The notes under the pieces were generated by a model. That model was not told the DNA's origin and did no database searches. It saw nothing but the letters and a program-made list of their open reading frames with translations. Shown piece after piece: positions 55,330 through 64,000 of a stretch of 64,000 bases of DNA. Position 1 is the first letter of the stretch; each line of letters opens with the position of its first letter. The translations under genes were made by a program, and so were the position numbers. This stretch comes from Eunapius fragilis (taxonomy: Eukaryota; Porifera; Demospongiae; Spongillida; Spongillidae): contig OY811985.1 of the NCBI GenBank assembly GCA_963681505.1, positions 4,586,183 to 4,650,182 of the forward strand, in the 5' to 3' direction.

Positions 55330-55842
55330 TTAAGCGCAACTGATTAGCGGGCTGCAATTACAGTCTATTGCAGCCGCAATGAGATACGATATAGTTTCTG
55401 TTGCACCACCGCACTGGAAAGTAACAGCTCTTTTTGAGGAACGATACGTGGTAGCTCGACAGCAGGAGCATTGTGACTCTTTGTAAGGTCTGTCTTTGAG
55501 GTATTGCACGTATGAGTTGCATGCCCCCGAACACACCGGGACCGCTACCATCAATCCGGGCGAGCACCCCTTTCGAGGGGCACCGACTGTGATGTTTACC
55601 AGCTTCTTTTGACAAGCTGTTTGAGTTGACCCTGCAGGCGCGGCAGTATCAGGAGAAGTAGTTGTATTGCCTTTTACGGAGGGTGGTGATGTTGCTTCCG
55701 ATGAAGAGGAGATTGTGGTGAGAGTAGCTGTGGGATTGTTGGGTAACGAGTCGTTATTGCTGCCGTTTTGTTTGGGTGCTCCGTAAGAACTTTGTAGTAG
55801 AACGATGAACACGCAAACGCAAATGACCACAAGAGCGTTCAT
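55330..55842 (-). CDS. Secreted C-terminal cystine-knot protein B (paralogue of A)
   Basis: 170 residues from the start at 55842; signal peptide MNALVVICVCVFIVLLQSSYG followed by APKQNGSNNDSLP, nearly identical to protein A. The Ser/Thr/Pro linker is a little different (TTISSSSEATSP). The cystine-knot domain is highly conserved: CQKKLVNITVGAPRKGCSPG, LMVAVPVCSGACNSYVQYLK, DRPYKESQCSCCRATTYR, VTFQCGGATETISY, AAAIDCNCSP. The extreme C-terminus differs: A ends CNCSPCNSHR and B ends CNCSPLISCA, so the terminal Cys is displaced by a small indel. An earlier in-frame start at 55863 (MCFPHLEM) is possible. The close match in signal peptide and domain and the shared upstream words show a fairly recent local duplication (9 kb apart, same orientation). 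Confidence 0.82.
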   Translation of the reverse strand: MNALVVICVCVFIVLLQSSYGAPKQNGSNNDSLPNNPTATLTTISSSSEATSPPSVKGNTTTSPDTAAPAGSTQTACQKKLVNITVGAPRKGCSPGLMVAVPVCSGACNSYVQYLKDRPYKESQCSCCRATTYRSSKRAVTFQCGGATETISYLIAAAIDCNCSPLISCA

Positions 55843-56240
55843 TTCTAAGTGAGGAAAGCACAAACACTGTTAATTGGCTCGCATAATTTAAGTGGAACGT
55901 CTACATATACCACGTCGTTGAAGCATGCACCATTATTCCCCTCTCCTCAAACAAAGTTACAAATTTACTTAATTTTTAACACACACAGGGTGGCCTTTTA
56001 GAACCTCCCATTAGCAGCATCGAGGCGCGCATTTTACTTCTCTTAAGTCTGCGCACTGCTTGTTCGATTTCCAGACTGCACTGAATTGAACTCGTGCTAT
56101 TGCACGGGTCTTTTATATTCCTGTTCAACGCACGAGGGTGACCTACGGCGTGATTTTATACGATGTATTGATAAAAATAAAAAGATATATTTTACTACAC
56201 ATTTATACTGAAATTAAGTATTAATGGCACCAAAATATCA
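55843..56240 (-). promoter_or_regulatory. Upstream region of cystine-knot gene B
   Basis: Shares AAGTCTGCGCACTG, TGTTCG and GGGTCTTTTATATTC with the region upstream of gene A (46740-46890). AATATAAAAGACC on the minus strand is the likely TATA region. Confidence 0.55.
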
Positions 56241-56475
56241 GTAATCGTAATAGGGCTAGACACCTCACCTGGCTCACCTCCCTGTGCTTTGTGTCCAGAA
56301 CACCCTTTGGATTGCTTCACACCTTGCCACAAGGACCAACACCCCCAAGTCCAAGGTGGTCTCCAACTTGTATGGCCGCCTGAACTTAACACTAGTGTGG
56401 GCCAATGCTCGGTCCCTCCTCTTAAGGGGTGGATATATCATCCAGGAGGGTGATACATGTAGTTCCTAAACATAA
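56240..56475 (+). pseudogene. RLE-LINE 3' fragment 1 (tail)
   Basis: Codes LATRTNTPKSKVVSNLYGRL then NLTLVWANARSLL, the C-terminal tail seen in fragments 5 and 6 (IYGRLNMSLVKSVAR; YQRLNLTLV). No endonuclease motifs are kept. Confidence 0.65.
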
Positions 56476-56589
56476 CTTTGTAGTTAATGTGTTTTATTTA
56501 TTCATATATATTACATGTATCGTGTTATAAAATATATCATTTAAATTGTAATAATTAAAATGTAAAATGTAGCCGATTTACACATCAAC

Positions 56590-57075
56590 TACCACAAATT
56601 CTGTGCAGACATTACTGGTGGTGGGGGTTGGATATCCCAGTACACCCTTTTGTCCCTGTAGTCCATTGGATACCCTGGGCCACATGTAAGAACTCCCCCA
56701 ACCCCCTCTCTTGACTGCACCACTGTGTCAGGCAAACACCACATCAGGCTTCACATCACTAGCAGGAGAAGCCCACAAGCACAAAACCAATGACTCAATA
56801 TGTGAAGTGGGTATGTGTCCCCCTGGCGGTTGAGACTTTTATAGCATCTGGGTGAAGGAGGCAAAGGACACATTTCTTCGTCTAACTACCGGACTTTCCA
56901 TTGACGCAGCACACTCCAAGAACAGGCTTGTCTTTGACACTTACAGTAGGCGCAACCTCACCTTGTCTAGATCTATTGCAAGAGAAAATTTTGTCATGAA
57001 CCCTAAGTTTTTTTTGTTGTGTATTTGTATCCTTCAGTTGTAGTGACATACACCTCATAATAATAATATGATGAT
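56590..57075 (+). pseudogene. RLE-LINE 3' fragment 2
   Basis: Broken frames carry FCPCSPLDTLGH (zinc knuckle), EAHKHKTNDS, WVKEAKDTFLRLTTGLSI and YSRRNLTLSRSIAREN. The 3' end is CTCATAATAATAATATGATG (57056 onward), a short AAT-type tail. The segment with the catalytic P-A-D is deleted. Confidence 0.65.
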
Positions 57076-57299
57076 GACGACTTTTAGTTCTGTTTTTTGA
57101 GTGATTGAGTGCGTTAGTATGAGTATATGTTAGGTTGTGTTGTTGTAAGCCATATATGTTAGTTTATAGTGTACTTATGATATGTAATGCATTGATCTTA
57201 ATTTCAGTTGTCAAGTATACATGACATACGAACCAAATACGAGTAATAAATGTGTTAATTACCTAAACACAGTTACAATTAGTTAAATAAATTCAGCCT

Positions 57300-57780
57300 G
57301 ATGGTGGTAGTCTGGAGAGGATGGCTCTGGACACCGACCTCACCAAGATGATGTTGAGACGTCCATAAATGTCGGCAACCATTGCAGCTCTGGGCTGGGA
57401 GAGGCTAATTGACAGGTGGGATGCCAACCAATACACCCTGAGCCTCCCTACCCCAATGATCAAATGTTTCAACAGCCATGGGGATACATGTCCAGCCCAG
57501 ATCCGTGCACTTGGTGCTGTTAGCGTTAAGCTTTCTTAGCTCAGCACCGTTAGCTGCAGCTCCAGAGTGATGACTAGCTTCAGGTAGGATGGCAGGGCAA
57601 AGTGGTGAAGCCACGGTGATGTCCAAAGCTGCATGTTTGCCTCTATCCCACCCAGCAATCAATACATCAGCTGGACGAGTATGGTCATGACCTCCACCAC
57701 CTTTCTCCACTGCTATACTGAGATGGTCAGTGCGGCACAAACGAGCTATGGCTTCACGCAGTATCTTATTATAATAATTA
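57300..57780 (-). pseudogene. RLE-LINE 3' fragment 3, opposite strand
   Basis: On the minus strand: CRTDHLSIAVEKGGGGHDHT, RPADVLIAGWDRGKHAALDI (R-P-A-D, then D after about 14 residues, the restriction-like endonuclease pair), LGWTCIPMAVETFDHWGREA and further on the ADIYGRLNIIL-type tail. The 5' junction (about 57780) lies in TTATTATAATAATTATAA, an A/T triplet-like tract. Confidence 0.75.
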
Positions 57781-57914
57781 TAATTTTTAAATTATAATAA
57801 GTATATGTGAGGTAGTGTTGTTGTTAGCCATATGTGCATGTATTCCTCTTATGTTAATGTTCATCTGAAGGCAGTATCCTTAAAACTCCATAATAATAAG
57901 AAGAAGAAGAAGAA

Positions 57915-58780
57915 TAATAATCAGTCTCAGTCGAGTCTTTGCTAGATTCTGGCCTCAGTCAAAAATACTTATCGACCAGAATTGATGACCATCAATTTGA
58001 CCAGCTGTGCGTCATCTCATCTCCGGCCAATTGTGCCCGTCAGTTATCTCATCATGCTTCCTCTTGGCTAGCTGTCATTCCATCTAGGGGACTTAACCCT
58101 AGCTTGGAGCCAGAAGAGTTCCAGGTTGCCTTAAAATGGTGGCTTGGGATGGACACATCATCACAGCTGCATTACCCTTACTGCCCTGACCACCAGCTGG
58201 ATCCTCTTGGGCATCATGCTGTGACATGCAAAGGGGGTGGTGATGTTGTTGTGCATCACAATGCCTTGAGGGATGTTTTTGCCCAATTTTGTCATAGGGC
58301 TCGGCTTAGTGGTCAACTTGAGGTAGGTCACGAGTCTGGAGGTGATAGTACAAATAGCCGGCCAGCAGACATTCTTGTACCCAACTGGGTGATTGGCAAG
58401 CCAGCTGCTTTTGACTTAAAAGTCGTCTCTCCGCTTAACTCCAACACATTGAATGAAGCGGGAGCTACAAGTGGGTCAGCAGCTGGTAAGGCCGAAGCGC
58501 GCAAACACAACGCCAATGACCACAGGTGCAGAGAGCTAGGTTGGGTCTGCATCCCCTTAGCGGTAGAGACCTATGGGTGTTGGGGTGAAGAAGTGCAGAG
58601 CGCCTTGCAGCCTGCCTGGCCTTGCAGCTGCAGTGCAGCAAGTCAAAAGCCACAACAAGCATATATCAGAGACTGAACCTGACCTTAGTTTGCTGCAATG
58701 CTAGAACCTTGCTCTCCCGTGCAAGGTTTCAGCATGCAGAGGACAAGGGTTGAGGTGTGTGTGTGGTGTAGATGCTTCTA
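57915..58780 (+). pseudogene. RLE-LINE 3' fragment 4
   Basis: A 245-codon frame (57939-58676) without start context. Zinc knuckle YCPDHQLDPLGHHAVTC at residues 81-97, its first Cys replaced by Tyr; H107; R141-P-A-D144 then D159-L-K161 in RPADILVPNW...AAFDLKV, which fits R/K-P-D-x(12-14)-D...K of R2/R4-type endonucleases. RELGWVCIPLAVETYGCWGE follows. After a frame change, the tail continues to about 58760. The 5' junction falls directly in AGAAGAAGAAGAATAATAAT (57900-57921). Confidence 0.8.
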
Positions 58781-58849
58781 TAACTTAGATTTTGTTGTTG
58801 TGTTGTACGTTTCATTTATCCTTGCTTGTAATTAATTTTAATTCAATTA

Positions 58850-58854
58850 AAATA

Positions 58855-58885
<31 letters not shown>
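58850..58885. repeat. (AAT)n tract between LINE fragments
   Basis: Eleven or so AAT units follow AATTCAATTAAAAT; it is the 3' tail of fragment 4 and abuts the 5' end of fragment 5. Confidence 0.9.
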
Positions 58886-58888
<3 letters not shown>

Positions 58889-59830
58889 GCAACATCCACA
58901 TGCTCCAGACTGTGACACACTTCAATGCACAAGTTCACCCTCAAGAGTCAACCACAGTTGAGGCTTGTTCTAGCCTGCCCCCCTCTGCAGAGAGCTCTGT
59001 CTAAGAAGCTGGATAATCATGTTTTCCAATCTCTGCTATCTTCCTCCTCCCAAGTAAATAAGGCTCGAATCCTTTCGGTCTCTGCCCCTCATGCAGGTTC
59101 TTGGATTTCAGCAATCCCTTCTACTGGTCTGGATTTGCATCTGGGCTCTGCTGAATGTCAGGTAGCACTTAGATGGTGGTTAGGTCTTGACATGTCAGGA
59201 GGCTCCCTGTGCCCTCTTTGTCCCGACATTGCCCTTGACCCTCTAGGTCACCATGCAGCCTCTTGCAGACATGGTGGGGATGTGGTTGCACTGCACAACT
59301 GCTTGCGGGATATTTTTGCCAACTTCTGTCATCGTGCCCAACTTTCTGTGCAGGTTGAATTGGGGTATGGCTTAGCAAGGGACCATATCAACTCCCGTCC
59401 TGCAGATATCCTGGTTCAGGGATGGCACAGGGGAAAGCCAGCAGCCTTTGATGGTACAGTCACTTCACCCCTTACTCCCGTATCCCTGGAAAATGCCAGT
59501 GCATCTGTGTGGGCAGCAGCTTATGCTGCTGAATGTAGGCAGCATGCTGCCAACGATACCAGGTGTCAGGAGTTAGGATGGTTGTGTATTCCCTTAGCTG
59601 TGGAAACTTACGGCAATTGGGGAAAAGAGGCTCAGTGTGTTTTTCTCGGTTTGCTTCTCTGCTTTCCATTAGCCAGGCCATTCCCAAACCCAAAATGCTG
59701 AATGAAATCTATGGCCGCCTCAACATGTCCCTGGTGAAGTCTGTGGCAAGGGCCATCGTGGGAAGGGAAGCTGTGCAAGGGTAGGTTAGTGGAACTGTAG
59801 GGTGATTAGATGTGTTTGTAAGTAGAACTG
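58886..59830 (+). pseudogene. RLE-LINE 3' fragment 5
   Basis: A 258-codon frame (58925-59701) continued in a second frame to 59784. It begins within the end of the reverse-transcriptase/thumb region (LDNHVFQSLLSSSSQVNKAR; GSWISAIPSTGLDLHLGSAE). The zinc knuckle is complete here: CPLCPDIALDPLGHHAASC (C96, C99, H109, C114). RPADILVQGWHRGKPAAFDG (R158-P-A-D161, D176) is the endonuclease pair. Then LGWLCIPLAVETYGNWGKEA and IYGRLNMSLVKSVARAIVGR. The Lys of D-x-K is replaced (DGTV). The 3' end is followed by AATAATAAATAATAATTG and, at 59921-59940, (AAT)n. Confidence 0.82.
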
Positions 59831-59919
59831 TAGATTCATTGAAATAAAGAGTGTAGCAATAATGCGTCTGTATTGTACATGTACTGTCTTAATAATAAAT
59901 AATAATTGTAATTCAACAA

Positions 59920-59945
59920 TAATAATAATAATAATAATATTAATA
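59920..59945. repeat. (AAT)n tract
   Basis: CAATAATAATAATAATAATA then ATATTAATAAG. It is the 3' tail of fragment 5 and directly precedes fragment 6. Confidence 0.9.
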
Positions 59946-60115
59946 AGCTCAGTTTCTCGCCTGGCCCTGCAGCTGCAGTGCAGCAAGTCAAAGGCCATCA
60001 TAAACATCTACCAGAGGCTTAACCTCACCTTAGTTTGATGCAATGCTAGAGCCTTGCTCTCCCAGTCAAGGTTTCAGCATGCAGAGGATATGGGCTGAAG
60101 GTAGCCTTCACAGTG
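59946..60115 (+). pseudogene. RLE-LINE 3' fragment 6 (tail)
   Basis: CCTGGCCCTGCAGCTGCAGT and the following 110 bases match 58614-58740 of fragment 4 almost word for word, including AGGTTTCAGCATGCAGAGGA. So the same subfamily, inserted as a very short 3' piece right behind the (AAT)n of fragment 5. Confidence 0.85.
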
Positions 60116-61596
60116 TGAATTGGTGTGTAGGTGGGGTTATAGGGTGTTTATGGCATGTTTGCTTTTAGACATTGTCAGTGTTTGTGCATTACCTTACAAA
60201 AGTGTTTAATATGATATAAAAAGAATTATAAAAATAATAACCCACCCGCCCACACCACTTTCGAAGAAGGCATTCAACCAGAAACTAAACATTTTATTGG
60301 ACTGGCCTAAGTTTTAATTTGGCCACGATGAAATGATAACTGTCCCGATACTAAAGGCCTTGCCAGACGCGGTCTCTTCCCTCATGTCATAAAAGGTATT
60401 GAACGAGTCCTGTCCCCTCATATTAAACATGGCGATAATTCCCAAGTCGCAGCGCCCGATATATATTGTTTCAAGCCTATTTCGCCTCAGTACACATATG
60501 GAGAAAGTGTATTTTTAAAAAAATCTATTGCAAGAGCAATTTAATATAAAAGCCATTGGGATCAACTCTGCCCATATGTACTGCTAGTTCACACACTAGA
60601 CTGGGTGGTATCTGCTTCCTCACAGGCACATACTGCATGGTATGACAAATGAGAGGCGGCATCTCAGCCAGCACATAACGAGGGAATTGTTCAGCTGGTC
60701 AGCTGATCTTTTATAGAACGTGGTTGCTTCCCTCCCCATCGTACCAGAGGTAGTAAAAGTGAGATGTAAAAAGACACGATGTTCAATTTCACACAAATGC
60801 ATTGTCCATATTCCCTGTTTGTGGTTCTGAAAGAGAGCGGGAAGAGATTCAGAGGAAGCTTAGCTAGATACATTGACCCTGACATCAATATAAATATCTT
60901 GGCCCTTTGACTGCGATCTAATATCCACCATGGTCATAGCATTGAAGTGGTATGAGTGAATACTTTGCCAATAAGAGGTTGTAGGGTTAGTTCATTGCAA
61001 TAATTGTGGCAGATTTCATGTCAGCTGATTTCATGCCGGATGGCATGTCATGCATGGTCAACTGAGAACTGTTTCCCACAGTGTGAGGGACATTGTTTAG
61101 TACCCAGTCATATATCAGGCACAAGAAATTCTCCTTTTAAAAAGATGGAAATCGTGATGTATATAAAACATGTGTAGACATTACTACAAATCAATATACC
61201 TCACACTCACATTAACAGATCAAAAACATACTACAGCATTAAAAAAGCTGGAGATTAAGCTAGCAGATAGCATAACCCATGCTTGGCACGTTTACGGGCA
61301 AACTTAGAAAAGAAGCGCAAAACAAAATGGAAGAAGCCATGGATTCCATATCTGTATGAGTAGCAATAAGTGGACCGACATAGGTTGTACGTGTGAATAC
61401 GCGTAAGAGTAACAACAACGTGTATAGCGCATGTGAAACGCAACTAATTAGTGAAGGTCCAAAGCACGCCGTAATTAGCGGTTGGACTCTCGTACCATTG
61501 TCTCACATTTACGAGCACAACAGTTGTATGAATCAACTTTATGGCATCCGATCATACCACGATCTTTGCCCCTCGGCGGCCATAGGTATATAGGAA
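60116..61596. other. No gene recognised
   Basis: AT-rich with only short frames. The segment 61256-61430 shares words with 47390-47440 (dispersed repeat). Confidence 0.4.
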
Positions 61597-61597
61597 G

Positions 61598-61627
61598 GGG
61601 CGGGGGGGGGGGGGGGGGGGGGGGGGC
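61598..61627. repeat. Poly-G tract
   Basis: About 25 consecutive G after GGGGC, likely length-variable. Confidence 0.9.
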
Positions 61628-61724
61628 GCTGACCTCAGACTAAGACTCTTCAATTCCAAAAAGAGACAAGAAAAACGTCACTGACTTAATTAAGGCTAGG
61701 CCACAACGCTAGCGCATTTGCATG

Positions 61725-61770
61725 GGGCGTTGCGCCATGGGTCATGTCCTGTGCATAAGGCGCAACGCCC
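61725..61770. repeat. 12-bp perfect hairpin
   Basis: GGGCGTTGCGCC (61725-61736) and GGCGCAACGCCC (61759-61770) are exact complements around a 22-base loop. No U-tract follows, and in an animal genome a terminator role is not implied. May be the end structure of a repeat. Confidence 0.75.
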
Positions 61771-61861
61771 TTTGCTGCACAGAGATCACAGTGGCCTGGT
61801 CGGTGAATAAAAATTTAGGACGATAAAATGTTATGGGCCGACCCACTGTGCGTGATCCATA

Positions 61862-61988
61862 CCCCCCCCCCCCCTCCCCCTCCTCCCTTCCATGTCCACA
61901 AAATGAAGAAACTAATGAAATGTACTGGTACTGGTGCACCACCCCACCCCCCTCCCCCCCTCCCCCCCCCCCCCCCCCCCCCCCTCCG
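61862..61988. repeat. Two C-tracts
   Basis: C-rich runs at 61862-61885 and 61945-61985, separated by 60 bases with CACAAAATGAAGAAAC. They are open as Pro codons in two frames only because of composition. Confidence 0.9.
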
Positions 61989-62653
61989 CGTACCGAATCA
62001 ATTGATTTATTGTCGTTCCGATGCCCCTGCTGTCCGCCTGGTCACGTTGGGCTTGTGTAGACATAATCACTGAGTAGCTCGAGACCTTTCAACGGAGTAC
62101 TAGTTAGAAACCACATATTATTGACGGCCCGTCCCGGGAACACTACGTACGTGCCAAATTCAAAGCGTTTCATTAATTAACACAAGCAGCTTAGCTAAAA
62201 ATTAACGAATAGATGTTCTATGTTGGTTTTCTGATCCTACATAGCTATAGGTACGTGAGTATGCATGGTGGGATCCGTATATCTACAAGAATGCGGCATA
62301 TAAGACTAGATATATATATGGGACAGTGTCTAGCAAAATCACCCTGGGTAGTTTTTCAAGTTTTCAAGTATCTTATAGTGGTCAATGTCTTGTACAAGTG
62401 ATGTGTGCTGATCCAATGAACGTATTGTGTACGATTGGAAAGCAGCTAAGTCAACATCAGAGACCTTTCCGTGAACTCCAAACAGCTTCTACTTACGTAT
62501 CCAAAATTGGGCTATCCGTCGTAAAGTTATAAGACACTGAATTTATAATTAGCCATACATTTCAATGCAAGCATTACATTTCTTTTGCTTGTCCTGGAAA
62601 ATTTGTAAAAGTATCACAAGGGTGATTTGTTGGACACTGTCCCATATATATAT

Positions 62654-62946
62654 ACAAGTAAATAAAAAACATTCTCTATGAGAAAGTTGGTGGCATATAG
62701 GATTTGAAGGCAATGGTGGTGTAAAAAGGAAGGAAACAAGGGTCTAATAATAAGGGAAAATGGAATAGTCCTATATTTAGCACACCAACAACATACTATA
62801 TCCTACATATAGAAATGTGCTAAATATAGGACTATTCCATTTTCCCTTATTATTAGACCCTTGTTTCCTTCCTTTTTACACCACCATTGCCTTCAAATCC
62901 TATATGCTATCAACTTTCTCATAGAGAATGTTTTTTATTTACTTGT
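62654..62946. mobile_element. MITE, CAAGTAATAAAAAC family, copy 3
   Basis: ACAAGTAAATAAAAAACATT at 62654 is mirrored by AATGTTTTTTATTTACTTGT ending at 62946. Arms of about 130 bases are almost exact (GAAGGCAATGGTGGTGTAAA; CTAATAATAAGGGAAAATGG; AATAGTCCTATATTTAGCAC) with a loop of about 30 bases. The best preserved member in the window. Confidence 0.95.
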
Positions 62947-63034
62947 TTCATTGATTTTTATTCATACCCGATTATGAGCCGTAGCATGTTAAGTAATCCA
63001 TCTTGATATGAGAGGTTGTAAACGTACGACATAC

Positions 63035-63319
63035 CTTTGAGTGACCTTAACTCTTTTCGCCGAGCGAGATGCACGTTCAGGACTACGACAATATCGCTGT
63101 CTTTTAGCAGTCCGTTCCTTTTCAGGATCTGCTCGATACCTTGCACGTCGAGAGGTCCGTTCCTTTTCGGGATCTGCTCGATAGTTTTCACGTTGAGAGG
63201 CCCGTTTCTTTTCAGGCTCTGCTTTGTAGTTCCGCTCGGGCTGAATCTAATACGTCGTCTCGAGTTTTGAGGTACTTTGCTCGTCGTTTGGCTTTCTTCT
63301 TTTCCTGACGTGAAGGCAT
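63035..63319 (-). pseudogene. 5' exon of a repeat-borne protein with Y-R-A-D-P-E-K units
   Basis: Start at 63319: MPSRQEKKKAKRRAKYLKTR, then DDVLDSARAE. After a +1 shift the sequence runs NYKAEPEKKRASQREN, YRADPEKERTSRRAR, YRADPEKERTAKRQR and YCRSPERASRSAKR, i.e. four units of 15-16 residues, rich in Arg/Lys/Glu, ending at a good donor (CAAAG|GTATGT, 63035). Such basic, Pro-Glu-Lys-containing repeats head long proteins carried by Helitron/PIF1-type and other repeats in sponges and cnidarians (from memory, not checked). The single-base shift between the head and the repeats makes this copy broken, unless an unseen intron lies there. A related head lies at 25090. Confidence 0.6.
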
Positions 63320-64000
63320 TTTGAGAAAAACAACTTCACTAAGTTACATTGCAAAGAGCGTCATACCTACAACGATCGAAACACAAGAATGATTATAGTA
63401 CGCACGTGCACGTTATTAAATACATGTAGTGCAAAACCGTACCGGATACATGCCACAGTTAATTACCACTACGTGTAGTGCCCAGACCGTACACATTTGA
63501 TTACATCATGTATACTACTAGTACTTCGTATAAAGAGCGAAGTATGACCTATCCGAGTCGTGTCAGTGCAGTAAGCTTAACTATACGTGATTTGCTAACA
63601 CAACCACCAATATATGTCATGTAGCCTCGAGACGTTTTGACCACAGAGGCGAGAATGCCAACGAATTCTGAAGCCATTGGTGTGATTTTCATTTCTTAAA
63701 AGTGTTCCTATCCCGAGTTATGCGTGGTCAAGAACAAGAAACGAGAAGAAATACATGGGACTGGGTACGAGTTTGGAAAATAGTTTTGTTCTCTACAACC
63801 ACGCGGTTTTGTGACATCAAACAAACACGAAACTGCTTGTTGTTGCCTTCTTGTACGACGACGACAACAAGGTAAGCCATCCGCTCGTCAGGAGTCTTGT
63901 TAGAAGCGGGTCGCGTTTTTTTAATGACTTCATAATCGGGGTCAAATCCTATAGTATACTAACGTAACTCTCTTATATATGAGTCAGTTAACGCGAAAAT
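63320..64000. other. Upstream region of the repeat ORF, right edge
   Basis: Shares words with 24700-24900 (in reverse orientation) and with 36840-36980: GGGACTGGGTACGAG, TTTTGTTCTCTA, GACGACGACAACAAG. This is the promoter/leader part of the same repeat family. The window ends inside it. Confidence 0.5.

Noticed and set aside
61725..61770. Rho-independent terminator
   Set aside because: Perfect GC hairpin, but it lacks a T-tract and the genome is eukaryotic.

Overview
This is animal nuclear DNA: spliced genes with GT-AG introns and metazoan gene families (a MYLIP/IDOL-type FERM-RING ligase, a diacylglycerol lipase, WDR77/MEP50, MRPL21, TSPO), set in a repeat-rich background of about 40% GC by eye. 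Compact genes with short introns, and the mix of repeat families (tyrosine-recombinase remnants, an OTU domain of the kind carried by Helitrons, LINE ends with a restriction-like endonuclease), suggest an early-branching marine invertebrate. A sponge is my best guess and a cnidarian is possible. I cannot name the species.

0-15 kb. A WDR77-like gene lies on the minus strand. Six exons are resolved (exon 1 at 11941-12128, the last at 707-772) and the rest runs towards or past the left edge. Two of its introns hold a 29-bp minisatellite, two dead tyrosine-recombinase genes, a hairpin MITE and a complete 3.5-kb TA-flanked Tc1/mariner-superfamily element with about 1-kb inverted arms. Divergently, 135 bp from the WDR77 start codon, begins MRPL21 (12264-14837, plus).

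15-24 kb. A six-exon FERM-RING E3 ligase (15019-18196) is followed by G/C homopolymers, a 1.4-kb 25-bp minisatellite (19686-21113), (GT)n tracts and a two-exon TSPO gene (22772-23321).

24-46 kb. Mostly mobile DNA, with one intact single-exon gene, a DAGL-type lipase (31668-33752, minus). A 5.2-kb element (25331-30500) has long inverted arms whose outer ends match a small MITE family seen again at 34.6, 54.0 and 62.7 kb. Around 38-45 kb are a degenerate multicopy ORF, a frameshifted OTU domain, an RLE-LINE 3' end, a CR1/L2-like LINE and a MITE.

46-64 kb. Two paralogous genes for secreted cystine-knot proteins (46149-46673 and 55330-55842, both minus) keep similar upstream sequence. Between and after them lie a 1.2-kb TIR element, CpG-rich palindromes, a cluster of six truncated RLE-LINE 3' ends divided by (AAT)n tracts (56.2-60.1 kb), more MITEs, and the 5' exon of a protein with repeated Y-R-A-D-P-E-K units.

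The host genes share no obvious pathway. Two encode mitochondrial proteins (MRPL21, TSPO) and two act in lipid biology (DAGL, the IDOL-type ligase), but nothing in the sequence shows that they are linked. The strongest unusual signals are the nested RLE-LINE array, the MITE family with a possible parent element in the same window, the long-armed transposon, and the duplicated cystine-knot genes.
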